From: Persicirhabdus sediminis
Lineage (GTDB): Bacteria > Verrucomicrobiota > Verrucomicrobiia > Verrucomicrobiales > Akkermansiaceae
NCBI RefSeq assembly: GCF_016595495.1
Contig: NZ_JAENIM010000009.1
Span: forward strand, 214,787 to 278,786
Length of the DNA: 64,000 nt
Direction: 5' to 3'
The notes under the pieces are model-generated. The model saw only the letters and a list, made by a program, of their open reading frames with translations, searched no databases and was not told the origin of the DNA. Shown in pieces: positions 55,655 to 64,000 of this stretch; within the stretch, counting starts at the first letter, position 1; every line of letters begins with the position of its first letter. The position numbers and the translations under genes are program-made.

Positions 55655-57487
55655 CTACTTCTGCACCACTTTCTCAAGCAGCTTGTTGATGCGCTCAGTC
55701 ATTTCGTGAGTATTGTCTAGCAGACCAGCTGCCAGCATCGCGTTATCGGTCAGCTGTTGGGCTACCAACTCAGCAGTTTCGCTATCGCTTTCAGCTAGCT
55801 TTGCTAGACCGTGGATCACGCTGTGACGTGGGTTAATTTCCAGCTCCACCTTGCTCTCAGGCATTGGCTGGCCCATCGCTTGCATCATCGCGCGCATTTG
55901 TGCGTTAGGAGCCTCCTTAGGTGTCAGCGCAGCTACTGGGCTATCTACCAGACGACCACTGCTGTTCACATTTTCAATGCGCTCACCCAGTGTGCTCTTC
56001 AGCCAATCTTTCAGTTTAGTCTCGTCAGCTTCGCTCAGTGCTTCACCTTCGCTGACTACATCTTCCAGCTCGATGTCTGAGCTGTTAGCAGCAACAAACT
56101 TCTTACCTTTAAACTCAAAGATTGAGTCGAGAACGTACTGGTCAACCGGCTCAGTGAAGTAAGCCACTTCAATGCCACGTGCCTTGAATGCCTCAAGGTA
56201 TGGTCCTTGCTCGATAGCATCTTTTGAGCTGCCTAGCAGGTAGTAAATTTCTTCCTGACCATCTTTAGCGCGGTCGATGTACTCAGCAAAGCTAGACTTC
56301 TCACCGTCGCTCATTGAGCTCTCGAAGCGCAGCAATGATACCAGCTGCTCCTGGTGCTCAGGACTTGTTGCGATACCTTCCTTGAGGAAGCGGCTGAACT
56401 TCTGATAGAACTCGAGGTACTTCTCAGTCTCATTTTTTGCCTGTCTATCTAGGAACTTGAGGAATCGCTTAGTGATCAGCGTATTCAGCTTCTTGATCAG
56501 CGCACTGTCCTGCATGGCTTCGCGAGAAATGCTCAGCGGCAGGTCTTCGCTGTCGATCACACCACGTAGGAATCGCAGCCAATCTGGCAGCAATTTCTCC
56601 GGCTTAGAATCAATCAGCACCTTGCGGCAGTAGAGAGAAACACCAGCTTCCATCTGCCCCATGCCAAACTGCTCTTGGTTTTCCTCAGGAATAAATAACA
56701 GCGCGTGGATAGAAAGTGGCGCGTCAGCTGAGAAGTGCATGGTGCCACGTGGTTTGTCCCACGCGTGCGCTACAAATTTATAGAATTCTTCGTACTGCTC
56801 TTCGGTGACGTCTTTCTTAGACTTCAGCCAGATCGCCTCCACTGTGTTGACGCGCTCGCCATTCAGGTTGATTGGGAATGAGACGAAGTTAGAATATTTT
56901 TCAAGGATCGCTTTGATGCGGTCAGCCTTGGCAAACTCCTCCATGCCTTCCTTCAGCTTGAGCACCATCTTAGAGCCACGCTCAGCGTCAGCCGCATCGT
57001 CGATGCTATAACCGCTAGCACCATCACTGGTCCATACGTGACCATCCGCAGCTGGATCTGATGAACGAGTGAAAACTTCCACTTCACTAGCAGCCATGAA
57101 TGAGCTGTAAAAACCAACACCAAACTTACCAATCACGTCGGCGTTGTTCTCGCCCTGTTCTTTGATCTGCTCAAGAAATGCCTTAGTGCCAGAATGTGCA
57201 ATCGTGCCCAGGTTCTGCACCAGCTCAGCGTGAGTCATGCCAATACCATGATCAGCAATCGTTAGCGTATTATTCTCCTCATCGGTTGTGATATTGATCT
57301 CCAATGGCAGATCAGCCTGATAGATGTTGTTATCCTTCAGCTGCAGCAAACGCAGTTTCTCAAGCGCATCCGATGCATTCGATACCAACTCACGTACAAA
57401 GATCTCTTTGTCCGTGTAAATCGAGTGAATCACGATGTCGAGCAACTGACGTACTTCAGCTTGGAATGATTGTGTTTCTTTTGACAT
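55655..57487 (-). CDS. htpG: Chaperone protein HtpG (Hsp90)
   Basis: A 610-aa cytoplasmic Hsp90. The frame extends to a TTG at 57511, but the family starts at the ATG at 57487 (MSKETQSFQAEVRQLLDIVI). The GHKL ATPase has IFVRELVSNASDALEKLR, TIADHGIGMTHAEL and GKFGVGFYSSFM, and the middle domain RGVIDSEDLPLSISREAMQ. Length is typical for bacteria. I saw no CIRCE element upstream. Divergent from the OLD nuclease gene across 170 bp. Confidence 0.97.
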   Translation of the reverse strand: MSKETQSFQAEVRQLLDIVIHSIYTDKEIFVRELVSNASDALEKLRLLQLKDNNIYQADLPLEINITTDEENNTLTIADHGIGMTHAELVQNLGTIAHSGTKAFLEQIKEQGENNADVIGKFGVGFYSSFMAASEVEVFTRSSDPAADGHVWTSDGASGYSIDDAADAERGSKMVLKLKEGMEEFAKADRIKAILEKYSNFVSFPINLNGERVNTVEAIWLKSKKDVTEEQYEEFYKFVAHAWDKPRGTMHFSADAPLSIHALLFIPEENQEQFGMGQMEAGVSLYCRKVLIDSKPEKLLPDWLRFLRGVIDSEDLPLSISREAMQDSALIKKLNTLITKRFLKFLDRQAKNETEKYLEFYQKFSRFLKEGIATSPEHQEQLVSLLRFESSMSDGEKSSFAEYIDRAKDGQEEIYYLLGSSKDAIEQGPYLEAFKARGIEVAYFTEPVDQYVLDSIFEFKGKKFVAANSSDIELEDVVSEGEALSEADETKLKDWLKSTLGERIENVNSSGRLVDSPVAALTPKEAPNAQMRAMMQAMGQPMPESKVELEINPRHSVIHGLAKLAESDSETAELVAQQLTDNAMLAAGLLDNTHEMTERINKLLEKVVQK

Positions 57488-57661
57488 AATTTCAGCTATT
57501 TCGCTGGCCAAAATCTAAGCTGCAAACCGCCAGCTGCAAGGGTTTTTTAGAAAAAATCGCAACAATAGATTCATAAGGATCCCTATCAAATTAGCTTTAA
57601 TAAATGCTATACAAAGTGGTTAGCCGTGTTGAATCTAAATATACAAAAACAAGCATTAGAT

Positions 57662-59719
57662 ATGACCACCGAAACCATAAAATCCCGTCAGATAAAACAT
57701 CTCATCTTCGACCAGGACACAGCAAACGAATATATTCCCCCAGACAAAAAAACCAACAAAACACCTGTCTGTGTACCTAACCTTTCAAAAATCAACATAC
57801 TCGTTGGTCCAAACAATTCAGGGAAAAGCCGTCTACTTCGACGAGTTTTACAGGGAAAATTTAAGCATTTTCAGAAAGTTGATCTCACTCAACGCGAACT
57901 CTCTATTATCAACACTGCTTTCTCCCAATACATCGAACCTAACAATCAATCAGCTAATAAATTTAGCTCGTGGTTGCATAAAGAAAACGACACTCAAAAT
58001 GGAAATGCCCCTGAAGATGCTTGGCTAAATTATTGCGCTCAGTCGTCTATAACAGGATCAACACTTAAAGATCACTTTTTAGCTGATTATTTATACCAAC
58101 AATTCATCAATAAACTTTGTTTAGGTGGTCAGTCTCTGCCTGAGAATGAAATCAACCGCTTCATAAACGAGGGAAGATCATGCACGCAATCTTTATCCAG
58201 TCATATACAATCAAATCAAATTAGTGACATTAATAACATAAAATACGTCTACATACCTCTCCTAAGAGGCCTGAGGCCATTAATGAATGCAAGTGACTTG
58301 AATACAGCTCTTGGACTAACTATGAAAGATGAACAAGTAAGTATTCCATTAAGTAATCGAGTGAATTCATTATTTGGAGAGGCTAATGAACGTGACCTTG
58401 AAAATTTATTAGATTTTTACAAAAATACAACTTTACGAGATTACCGGGAATTAAAATCCTCAGACATATCTATCTACACAGGTTTAAACATCTATTATGA
58501 TATCCGTCGCTTGCTTTTGGGTTCCCATCACGAGCGCTTAAAAGCTCGAAAATTTGAAGAATTTCTCAGCCAGCATTTTTTTGAAGGGGCCGAAGTGGAA
58601 CTAACCCCAAGAGCCTCACTCAAAGGTGTATTACATGTAAAAATCGGAAAAGGTGAAGATATGCCTATTCATATGCTAGGAGATGGAATCCAAGCAATGA
58701 TAGCAATCCTCTATCCACTATTGACCCAGCTACATCAATCTGACTTCTATTTTATCGGCATAGAAGAGCCTGAACTCAACTTGCACCCAGGTCTACAAAG
58801 ACAACTGATTAAAGCTCTAATGGATATTCCAAACGCTCAATTCTTTTTAACCACCCATTCAAATCATTTCCTTGAGTCCTTGTTTGATGAAGAAGATATA
58901 TCTCTATATAAAATTAATAAAAACTACACTCACGATGATTCATCAGTGAGGGCTTATACTCAGATCACTCCTTTAGCAGATGGCAACAAATCCGTGCTAG
59001 CAGACCTAGGCGTCATCAATTCATCTCTATTTCTTTCTAACTGTACAATCTGGGTTGAAGGGGTAACTGATAGACACTTATTTCAACACTATTTATCACT
59101 CTATCATAACCACTTATCTAAAACAACTAAACCTGTTGCTCTATACGAAGGCAAACATTATTCGTTTGTAGAATACGGAGGAGCAAACATTACACATTGG
59201 TCCTGGTTGGATTTAGATAAAAATCCAATCAACGTTGAAAGGCTATGCGGCACAGTCATGCTTATAGCTGATGATGATAATGCTACTAAGGGGGCAAAAG
59301 CCGAAAGACTAGACTCTCTCAGTAATAAACTTGAAGAGAGGTTCATCAGGTTAAATTGCAAAGAAACAGAAAATTTGCATTCAGACATTGTTCTAGGTCG
59401 AATACTCTCCACATACGCAAAGTCAGGCTGTGATTGTACATTCAAAGCTAAGTGGTCTACATATCAAAAACGGCCAATCGGCAAATACCTTGATGACATT
59501 ATTAAATCAAAGGGGTTCACAATGAAAAACTCTCAAAAAAATTTCAAATCGGGCAATACAGTTTCCAATAAAACTCAATTTAATGAAAGAGCAATCAAGG
59601 CTACAAAAGTATGGGATGATTTAACAGAGGAAGCTAAACGCGTGACACAAGAAATATACCAATTCATATTAAAACAAAACACAGCTGATTGTTATACTTC
59701 ATCGAACTCCAATCACTAA
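57662..59719 (+). CDS. OLD-family ATPase with TOPRIM nuclease domain
   Basis: About 685 aa from the ATG at 57662; a GTG at 57626 would add 12 residues. Walker A VGPNNSGKS is near residue 48, an ABC-type Walker B FIGIEEPELNLHPG near 364, then FFLTTHSNHF, the SMC/OLD-like His switch. The C-terminal TOPRIM domain shows WVEGVTDRH (near 463) and IADDDN (near 536). OLD nucleases (class 1, without a UvrD partner) cut DNA; relatives act in phage defence (P2 OLD, GajA). The gene is visibly AT-rich compared with its neighbours, suggesting transfer, and has a pseudogene immediately downstream. No GajB-like or other partner gene is present. Confidence 0.86.
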   Translation: MTTETIKSRQIKHLIFDQDTANEYIPPDKKTNKTPVCVPNLSKINILVGPNNSGKSRLLRRVLQGKFKHFQKVDLTQRELSIINTAFSQYIEPNNQSANKFSSWLHKENDTQNGNAPEDAWLNYCAQSSITGSTLKDHFLADYLYQQFINKLCLGGQSLPENEINRFINEGRSCTQSLSSHIQSNQISDINNIKYVYIPLLRGLRPLMNASDLNTALGLTMKDEQVSIPLSNRVNSLFGEANERDLENLLDFYKNTTLRDYRELKSSDISIYTGLNIYYDIRRLLLGSHHERLKARKFEEFLSQHFFEGAEVELTPRASLKGVLHVKIGKGEDMPIHMLGDGIQAMIAILYPLLTQLHQSDFYFIGIEEPELNLHPGLQRQLIKALMDIPNAQFFLTTHSNHFLESLFDEEDISLYKINKNYTHDDSSVRAYTQITPLADGNKSVLADLGVINSSLFLSNCTIWVEGVTDRHLFQHYLSLYHNHLSKTTKPVALYEGKHYSFVEYGGANITHWSWLDLDKNPINVERLCGTVMLIADDDNATKGAKAERLDSLSNKLEERFIRLNCKETENLHSDIVLGRILSTYAKSGCDCTFKAKWSTYQKRPIGKYLDDIIKSKGFTMKNSQKNFKSGNTVSNKTQFNERAIKATKVWDDLTEEAKRVTQEIYQFILKQNTADCYTSSNSNH

Positions 59720-59721
59720 TA

Positions 59722-60077
59722 TCACTCTTCATCAATTGCTTCAGCTTCGACGGGCCATTTTAGGGCTTTGGTCTGAACGTGTTCTGGTGGTGGTTAGTTG
59801 CCGCCTTCTAAGGAGATGACAGCGACCTCAGCCTTGTACTTTTCTAGCCCATCAATGTCGCAATCTAACAAAACATTGTCATCACTACCGATCACCAGAG
59901 GCACCCCCATATCGTCGGCATAATCGAGATCGTAGTATTTATGACCACCTAACTAACCTACAGTTGAGTAAATGCCAGCCCACGGCCAGTCGCCCCATGC
60001 ACTGTAGTGAAATGCGCGCCAAGTGCTTCATGAAATTTCTTCCATGAACAAGCTCTGCTAATCAAATCAATCACCCC
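59722..60077 (-). pseudogene. Decayed copy of the exported hydrolase gene at 62207-63121
   Basis: Minus-strand translation gives WRAFHYSAWGDWPWAGIYS, then KYYDLDYADDM and EHVQTKALKWPVEAEAI, matching the C-terminal ~125 residues of the intact 62207-63121 product along its length. There are three in-frame stops within the main part (after IS at about 60030, TAG after STVG, and TAA after EGGN) plus a 1-nt shift further up. The catalytic His of GGH is lost. Similarity begins at the start codon of the omdA-like gene, so that gene truncated it. The stop at the end is 59722-59724. Confidence 0.85.
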
Positions 60078-60653
60078 ATGCCTGAACCCGATCCAGATAA
60101 AATCATAAGCTTCAAATCTTCCGCCGATTTATCGCTATGGTTAGAGCAAAATCACGAAAGTGAAAATGAGCTATGGATCAAAGTCTTTAAGGTGAAAACA
60201 GGCATTGCTAGTGTGACATGGAGCGACATCGTCGTTGAAGCGCTTTGTTGGGGCTGGATCGATGGCATCAAGAAGTCAATCGACGAGCAAGCCTACCTGC
60301 AGCGAATTACCCCCAGAAAGGCTAAAAGTAGTTGGTCGAAAAGAAACCGCTCTCATGTAGAGCGTTTGATAAACGAAGGGAAAATGCACGAGCCCGGATT
60401 AATACATATTCGCGCCGCCAAAGCCGACGGCAGATGGGACAATGCCTACGCGACTAGTGAAATAGAAGTACCCGATGACTTCATCGCAGCACTTGAGAAT
60501 AAGCCTAGCGCAAAACAATTTTTCCAAACACTAACGAAATCAAACCGCTACATCATCGCTCACGGGCTAACTAGCGCAAAAAAACCGGAAACGAGACAGA
60601 GGCGGTTTGATAAATTCATGGACAAGCTAAGCCACCAAGAGAAGCCAAGTTAG
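60078..60653 (+). CDS. YdeI/OmpD-associated (OmdA) family protein
   Basis: A 191-aa cytoplasmic protein. The N-terminal domain has FKSSADLSLWLEQNHESENE, and the VEALCWGWIDGIKKSIDE region with RKAKSSWSKRNRSHVERLI is the family hallmark. The C-terminal part fits the OmdA-type extension (IPDDFIAALENKP-like DDFIAALENKPSAKQFF, then SNRYIIAHGL and a tail KPETRQRR). Members were linked to antimicrobial peptide or bacteriocin resistance; activity is unknown. Its start meets the end of the pseudogene, so it may have arrived with the rearrangement. Confidence 0.87.
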   Translation: MPEPDPDKIISFKSSADLSLWLEQNHESENELWIKVFKVKTGIASVTWSDIVVEALCWGWIDGIKKSIDEQAYLQRITPRKAKSSWSKRNRSHVERLINEGKMHEPGLIHIRAAKADGRWDNAYATSEIEVPDDFIAALENKPSAKQFFQTLTKSNRYIIAHGLTSAKKPETRQRRFDKFMDKLSHQEKPS

Positions 60654-60811
60654 AAAAATACCCTAGCTCAAGAAAGTAGATTCGACTCTATCTTGTTCTG
60701 AAGCCAAAGAGCCCAGCTTGCGTTTCGCCTATAGTCTCCCTCCACCACAGGAAAACTCCGCCCTTGTCGCATGGGGGGCGCTAAATTAAGCTGGCCCCAG
60801 TACTTCATCTA

Positions 60812-62161
60812 ATGGCTTCCACTTCACTGACCTCGGGCCCACTAAGCTCACACATACGCCGCATTGCACTGCCGATGAGTATCGGCTTTTTCTTCAATAC
60901 GATGTATAACGTGGTGGACTCGTTTTACGCGGGTAAAATTTCCACGGAAGCGCTAGCGGCGATGGCGCTCTCATTTCCGGTTTTCTTCATCATCATCGCG
61001 GTCAGCGAAGGCATTGCTAGGGGAGCCTCAGCGCTGATAGCTAACGCAGTTGGCTCTCAGGATCACAAGCAAGAAGCCGCCCTATCAGAGCAGGTTTATT
61101 CACTCGGATTTTTCTGCGCCATTGGACTTACGCTTGTCGGCATCTTCTCAGCTGAGCCGCTGTTTCGCATCTTGGGGGCGACAGGGAGCTATTTGGACCT
61201 AGCCTTAGCCTATATCAGACCGCTCTTTCTAGGCTCCATCTTTTTCATCCTCAGCAGTATGAGCAACTCAATCCTGCTAGCTCATGGTGATAGTAAAACC
61301 TTTGGGCGAGTGCTGGTGATAGGTTTTTTTATGAACCTCATTCTCGACCCGTGGTTCCTTTACGGTGGCTTTGGCCTCCCCGCCATGGGCATCACTGGCA
61401 TTTCACTAGCCACCATTTTGATCCAGGCCATTGGAGGGATCTACCTTCTATCTGTTGTGATTAGACGTGGTCACCTACCGAGAAATCTAGTCCAAAACAT
61501 TCGCCCTAGGCTGCGTGTCTACGGTGAAATCTTACGCCAAGGGATTCCAACAAGCTTCAATATGATGTCAGTTGCTCTTGGATTTTTTGTCACCACTTAC
61601 TACCTAAAATTCTACGGCGAGGCGACTGTGGCCGCCTTTGGAGTCGGCACTCGAATCGAGCAAATTGCCTTGCTACCAGCTATTGGCATTGGCTCAGCCG
61701 TCGTCGCCATCGTAGGTCAAAATAATGGGGCAGGAAAATATGAACGAGTACGCGAATGCATCCAACTGTGCACACGCTACGGCATGATTCTCATCACCAC
61801 CGCCTCTGTGCTCTTGTATGTTTTTGCCACCCACTTAGTCACCATTTTCACAGACGACCAAGAGGTCATTCAGCTAGGCCGAGACTACGTGCGAATCGTC
61901 GCTTTTATTCAATGGGCCTACGTCGCCGGCTTCATCTACATCGGCTGCCTGCAAGCCCTCAAGCGCCCAATGTACGGCTTTGTTGAAGCTATCCTGCGCA
62001 AGATCGTGCTACCATTAATAGTCTTCCACATCGCCGTTAGTGTGCTAGAGGTCGAGCTCACTGGCTTCTGGTGGAGCATGGTCGGGATTAATACCGTCAT
62101 GGCAATTATCACCATCAGCTATACTCGCGCCACACTGAAGAAACTCTACACAGCGAGTTAG
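60812..62161 (+). CDS. MATE family efflux transporter
   Basis: A 449-aa membrane protein with twelve predicted helices in two halves. The first has LPMSIGFFFNTMYNVVDSFY and AAMALSFPVFFIIIAVSEG, and the second ILRQGIPTSFNMMSVALGFF, GIGSAVVAIVGQNNGA and YERVRECIQLC. MATE proteins export drugs or other organic cations using Na+ or H+ gradients. The substrate cannot be read from sequence. It is independent of its neighbours (158 bp upstream, convergent downstream). Confidence 0.93.
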   Translation: MASTSLTSGPLSSHIRRIALPMSIGFFFNTMYNVVDSFYAGKISTEALAAMALSFPVFFIIIAVSEGIARGASALIANAVGSQDHKQEAALSEQVYSLGFFCAIGLTLVGIFSAEPLFRILGATGSYLDLALAYIRPLFLGSIFFILSSMSNSILLAHGDSKTFGRVLVIGFFMNLILDPWFLYGGFGLPAMGITGISLATILIQAIGGIYLLSVVIRRGHLPRNLVQNIRPRLRVYGEILRQGIPTSFNMMSVALGFFVTTYYLKFYGEATVAAFGVGTRIEQIALLPAIGIGSAVVAIVGQNNGAGKYERVRECIQLCTRYGMILITTASVLLYVFATHLVTIFTDDQEVIQLGRDYVRIVAFIQWAYVAGFIYIGCLQALKRPMYGFVEAILRKIVLPLIVFHIAVSVLEVELTGFWWSMVGINTVMAIITISYTRATLKKLYTAS

Positions 62162-62206
62162 GCTGTTCTACAAAACCTTTAGATTACTGAAGTTTTAAAC
62201 TCAGAT

Positions 62207-63121
62207 TCATTCGACTTCGAACTCCTCAGCTTCAACTAACCATTTGAGAGCCTTTGTCTTAATATGTTCCGGTGAAGCTTGGTGGCCACCTTCAAACGAA
62301 ATCACCACCACCTCGGCATTGTGTTTTTGCAATACCTCAATATCGCGCTCTAACCAGTGATTGCTATCATTGCTGCCAATCACCAATGCCACCCGCATAT
62401 CATCGCAATAATCCAGATCGTGATATTTGGTTCCTCCCAGCCAGCCCACGCTAGAATAAATGCCAGCCCACGGCCAATCAACCCACGCACTGTAATGAAA
62501 TGCTCGCCATGCGCCGCCTGAGTTGCCGCCCATGAATAGTCGGTCGTGATCAAAATCAACCCCTTCAACGATCTGCGGGAAAACCTCTCTAAAACGCAAA
62601 AGCATCTCAGCCTCACGTTTGTCATCGTCACCAGTATTGCGGAAGCTTCCTGCGCCTATCAAAATAATGCCCGCTTCTTCAGCTGCATGAATGTGTTGTT
62701 TCACATGACGCAATGCCTTCGCTCCAGCATTAAATAAAATCACTGCAGGCATCTTAGCATCATCAGCCGCCAACTTAGCATGCGCGGATGGATAATAAAT
62801 AAAGAGATCTGTTGGATATTGGCCTTCCGTTACGATGTGCTCAAATCGACCACCTAACTCAGCAACCTGAGCGTCTATCAAATCTCCCTGTTCGCCCCAT
62901 TCTACCAGCCACGCTTTATCAACAATGCCAAAGTCATCAAAGTGGTATTTCACGTCCTCCTTATCATTGATTTTCAAGACCACCTCACCAGTCTCTACCT
63001 TATAACTAACCAGCTCGGCAAAAAACTTCTCCCCTTCAGCAGTCGCCCAGCTACGCGAATCTGTATTGGCACAGGCTAAGGAACAAATGCAGAGATAGAA
63101 AATATACAGATAAGATTTCAT
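62207..63121 (-). CDS. Exported alpha/beta-hydrolase-like protein with N-terminal SHD1-like domain
   Basis: The frame is open to 63139; ATG 63121 gives MKSYLYIFYLCICSLACA, a signal peptide with possible lipobox, so I chose it (304 aa). An SLA1-homology-like domain (RSWATAEGEKFFAELVSY, common in Planctomycetota/Verrucomicrobiota exported enzymes) is followed by an alpha/beta-hydrolase: nucleophile FMGGNSGGAWR, acid region VALVIGSNDSNH, and His in SFEGGHQASPEH. Substrate unknown. The pseudogene at 59722-60077 is a truncated, mutated copy. Confidence 0.85.
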   Translation of the reverse strand: MKSYLYIFYLCICSLACANTDSRSWATAEGEKFFAELVSYKVETGEVVLKINDKEDVKYHFDDFGIVDKAWLVEWGEQGDLIDAQVAELGGRFEHIVTEGQYPTDLFIYYPSAHAKLAADDAKMPAVILFNAGAKALRHVKQHIHAAEEAGIILIGAGSFRNTGDDDKREAEMLLRFREVFPQIVEGVDFDHDRLFMGGNSGGAWRAFHYSAWVDWPWAGIYSSVGWLGGTKYHDLDYCDDMRVALVIGSNDSNHWLERDIEVLQKHNAEVVVISFEGGHQASPEHIKTKALKWLVEAEEFEVE

Positions 63122-63262
63122 ATAAGCAAAAACTAACACGCTCGTTTCATTGCGCCATAAAAATCCCTAGCGTAAAATATCCCTCTTACTGCTAGTGGCT
63201 AAATTCTAAATAAGAAGCCGCCCGACGAACCGTCAGCTGGCTACTAAAAGCCGGCAGTGTAA

Positions 63263-63340
63263 AACTGGCTGAAATGAACTGGCTGAAATGAACTGGCTGA
63301 AATGAACTGGCTGAAATGAACTGGCTGCAAAGAACTGGTT
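63263..63340. repeat. 14-bp tandem repeat
   Basis: Four perfect contiguous copies of AACTGGCTGAAATG (63263-63318), a fifth with two changes (63319-63332) and a partial sixth. There are no spacers, so this is a minisatellite, not a CRISPR. It lies upstream of the hydrolase gene (minus) in a gene-poor stretch. Confidence 0.95.
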
Positions 63341-63439
63341 AAGAGAACCGCAGAATAAGTCGATCCAGCTAGAAGCTAAAAGCGGTGCTAAAGCACGCGC
63401 ACTCTAAACGCATTCGCCCAGCTACAAAGCTTGGAACAC

Positions 63440-63600
63440 TAGCACCTACAGCGAAGCGCACTTTCAGGCCGCAGGCCGTACTTGCAGCGAGCTTGAGAGC
63501 GCACCTTATACTTGCAGCGCAGCGAACCTTCCACCTGTAGCGAAGCGCACCTTAGGGCGCAGCCCGTACTTTCAGGCCGCAGGCCTTACCTGCACTGCTC
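63440..63600. repeat. GC-rich intergenic repeat patch
   Basis: Short words recur: GCGAAGCGCAC (63451-63461, 63540-63550), ACTTTCAGGCCGCAGGCC (63460-63477, 63568-63585) and ACTTGCAGCG (63480-63489, 63510-63519). Such patches are typical of dispersed intergenic repeats. Composition differs sharply from nearby AT-rich DNA. No gene fits here. Confidence 0.7.
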
Positions 63601-63651
63601 ACTGCTCACTGCGCACTTTTTCCCACTGATCACTCCCGCGCAGCGGGGCAC

Positions 63652-63687
63652 AAAAAAGCCCTTACTAAGCTTTCACTTAGTAAGGGC
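63652..63687 (-). terminator. 5S rRNA / rRNA operon terminator
   Basis: A 12-bp perfect stem (63658-63669 with 63676-63687) and 6-nt loop followed on the minus strand by six T. It lies directly after the 5S gene, as expected for the end of an rRNA operon. Confidence 0.93.
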
Positions 63688-63694
63688 ATATAAA

Positions 63695-63808
63695 CCTGGC
63701 AACGACCTACTCTCACATGGCCTATCGCCACACTACCATCGGCGCAACAATGTTTCACTTCCGGGTTCGGAATGGGACCGGGTGGTTCCACCGTGCTATG
63801 GTCACCAG
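63695..63808 (-). rRNA. rrf: 5S ribosomal RNA
   Basis: The minus strand reads CTGGTGACCATAGCACGG near the 5' end, with the conserved CCCATTCCGAACCCGGAAGT in the middle and GAGAGTAGGTCGTTGCCAGG at the 3' end. The 5' and 3' ends pair to form helix I. About 114 nt, with uncertainty of a base or two at each end. The 23S gene should lie to the right, outside the window. Confidence 0.95.
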
Positions 63809-63822
63809 AAATCGAGTGACTA

Positions 63823-63994
63823 GTTTCAAGTTTTCAGTTTCAAGTGGTCTTGATGCTGAGCTTGGGGTCAGTCGATTTCTATTGGCCTTAGCTGGCTGGA
63901 GTATTTGTTACGATTGCTTTTTGGTTTTGGTTAAGAGCGTTAGCTGGGTTCTTTGTTTTAGTTTGCTAGTTACTTGAAACTGACAACTTGAAAC
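63823..63994. repeat. Inverted repeat in the 23S-5S spacer
   Basis: The 23-bp arms 63823-63845 and 63972-63994 are reverse complements with one mismatch, bracketing about 126 bp. In the rRNA precursor this would form a long stem between 23S and 5S, possibly an RNase III processing site. No tRNA between the arms. Confidence 0.75.
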
Positions 63995-64000
63995 TTGAAT

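Noticed and set aside
57488..57511. TTG start giving an eight-residue extension of HtpG
   Set aside because: Family members start at MSK-like sequence; the ATG at 57487 is preferred.
57662..60653. Gabija or PARIS defence pair
   Set aside because: The OLD-family gene has no helicase (GajB) or AriB-like partner; the next intact gene is OmdA-like.
60654..60811. Riboswitch upstream of the MATE transporter gene
   Set aside because: Some GC-rich pairing is possible but no known riboswitch pattern could be recognised.
63263..63340. CRISPR array
   Set aside because: The 14-bp units are contiguous without spacers and no cas genes are present.

Overview
The window is a piece of a bacterial chromosome, most likely from Verrucomicrobiota (order Verrucomicrobiales, perhaps a marine relative of Rubritalea; the genus is a guess). 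The evidence is three giant PilX/GspK-like proteins that resemble 'Verru_Chthon cassette protein A', a TIGR03790-type protein, a MoxR/DUF58/BatA/DUF4159 operon, an ECF sigma factor next to a Ser/Thr kinase-like protein, and exported hydrolases of the kind common in this phylum. Most genes are on the minus strand.

Region by region. 1-682 holds the 5' part of leuA (minus), running off the left edge. 858-1763 encodes a predicted lipoprotein of the fumarylacetoacetase/hydratase fold. 1877-18625 is one long minus-strand operon: a 956-aa exported protein, MoxR ATPase, DUF58, BatA-like vWA protein, second vWA protein, a DUF4175-like coiled-coil membrane protein, a DUF4159 protein, and a very long HEAT-thioredoxin-CcdA fusion. 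The DUF4159 gene carries an in-frame TGA just after three cysteines. Beyond the TGA the same frame continues with the expected family C-terminus, and a SECIS-like hairpin lies 23 nt downstream, so it may be a selenoprotein. 18763-26743 carries rsgA, a tyrosine-phosphatase-like gene, pilC/gspF, pilB/gspE, trkH and trkA. 26852-28247 has two paralogous Tat-exported M15-like (DUF882) proteins, followed by a phospholipase D/cardiolipin synthase-like gene.

30142-43800 is a threefold tandem array. Each unit is a ~1,180-1,200-aa prepilin-like protein followed within 1-19 bp by a ~245-aa exported partner of unknown function, and each unit ends in a hairpin. The pilB/pilC genes nearby could drive their assembly (inference). 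44471-49223 has recN (minus), divergent from a metallo-beta-lactamase-fold gene, a TIGR03790 gene and a LolA-like gene. 49431-52056 is an ECF sigma factor convergent with a kinase-like protein that lacks the beta-3 lysine. 52360-55440 pairs an AraC regulator with an exported sialate O-acetylesterase-like protein; htpG follows.

57662-63121 looks more accessory. It has an AT-rich OLD-family ATPase/TOPRIM nuclease, a decayed second copy of an exported alpha/beta-hydrolase gene, an OmdA/YdeI-like gene, a MATE transporter, and the intact hydrolase gene. The right end has a 14-bp tandem repeat, a GC-rich repeat patch, and a 5S rRNA gene (minus strand) with a strong terminator, so the rest of an rRNA operon should lie to the right. 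No tRNA genes, CRISPR arrays, transposases or prophage genes were seen. The word CAGCTGG is strikingly common throughout, including as inverted pairs in terminators.
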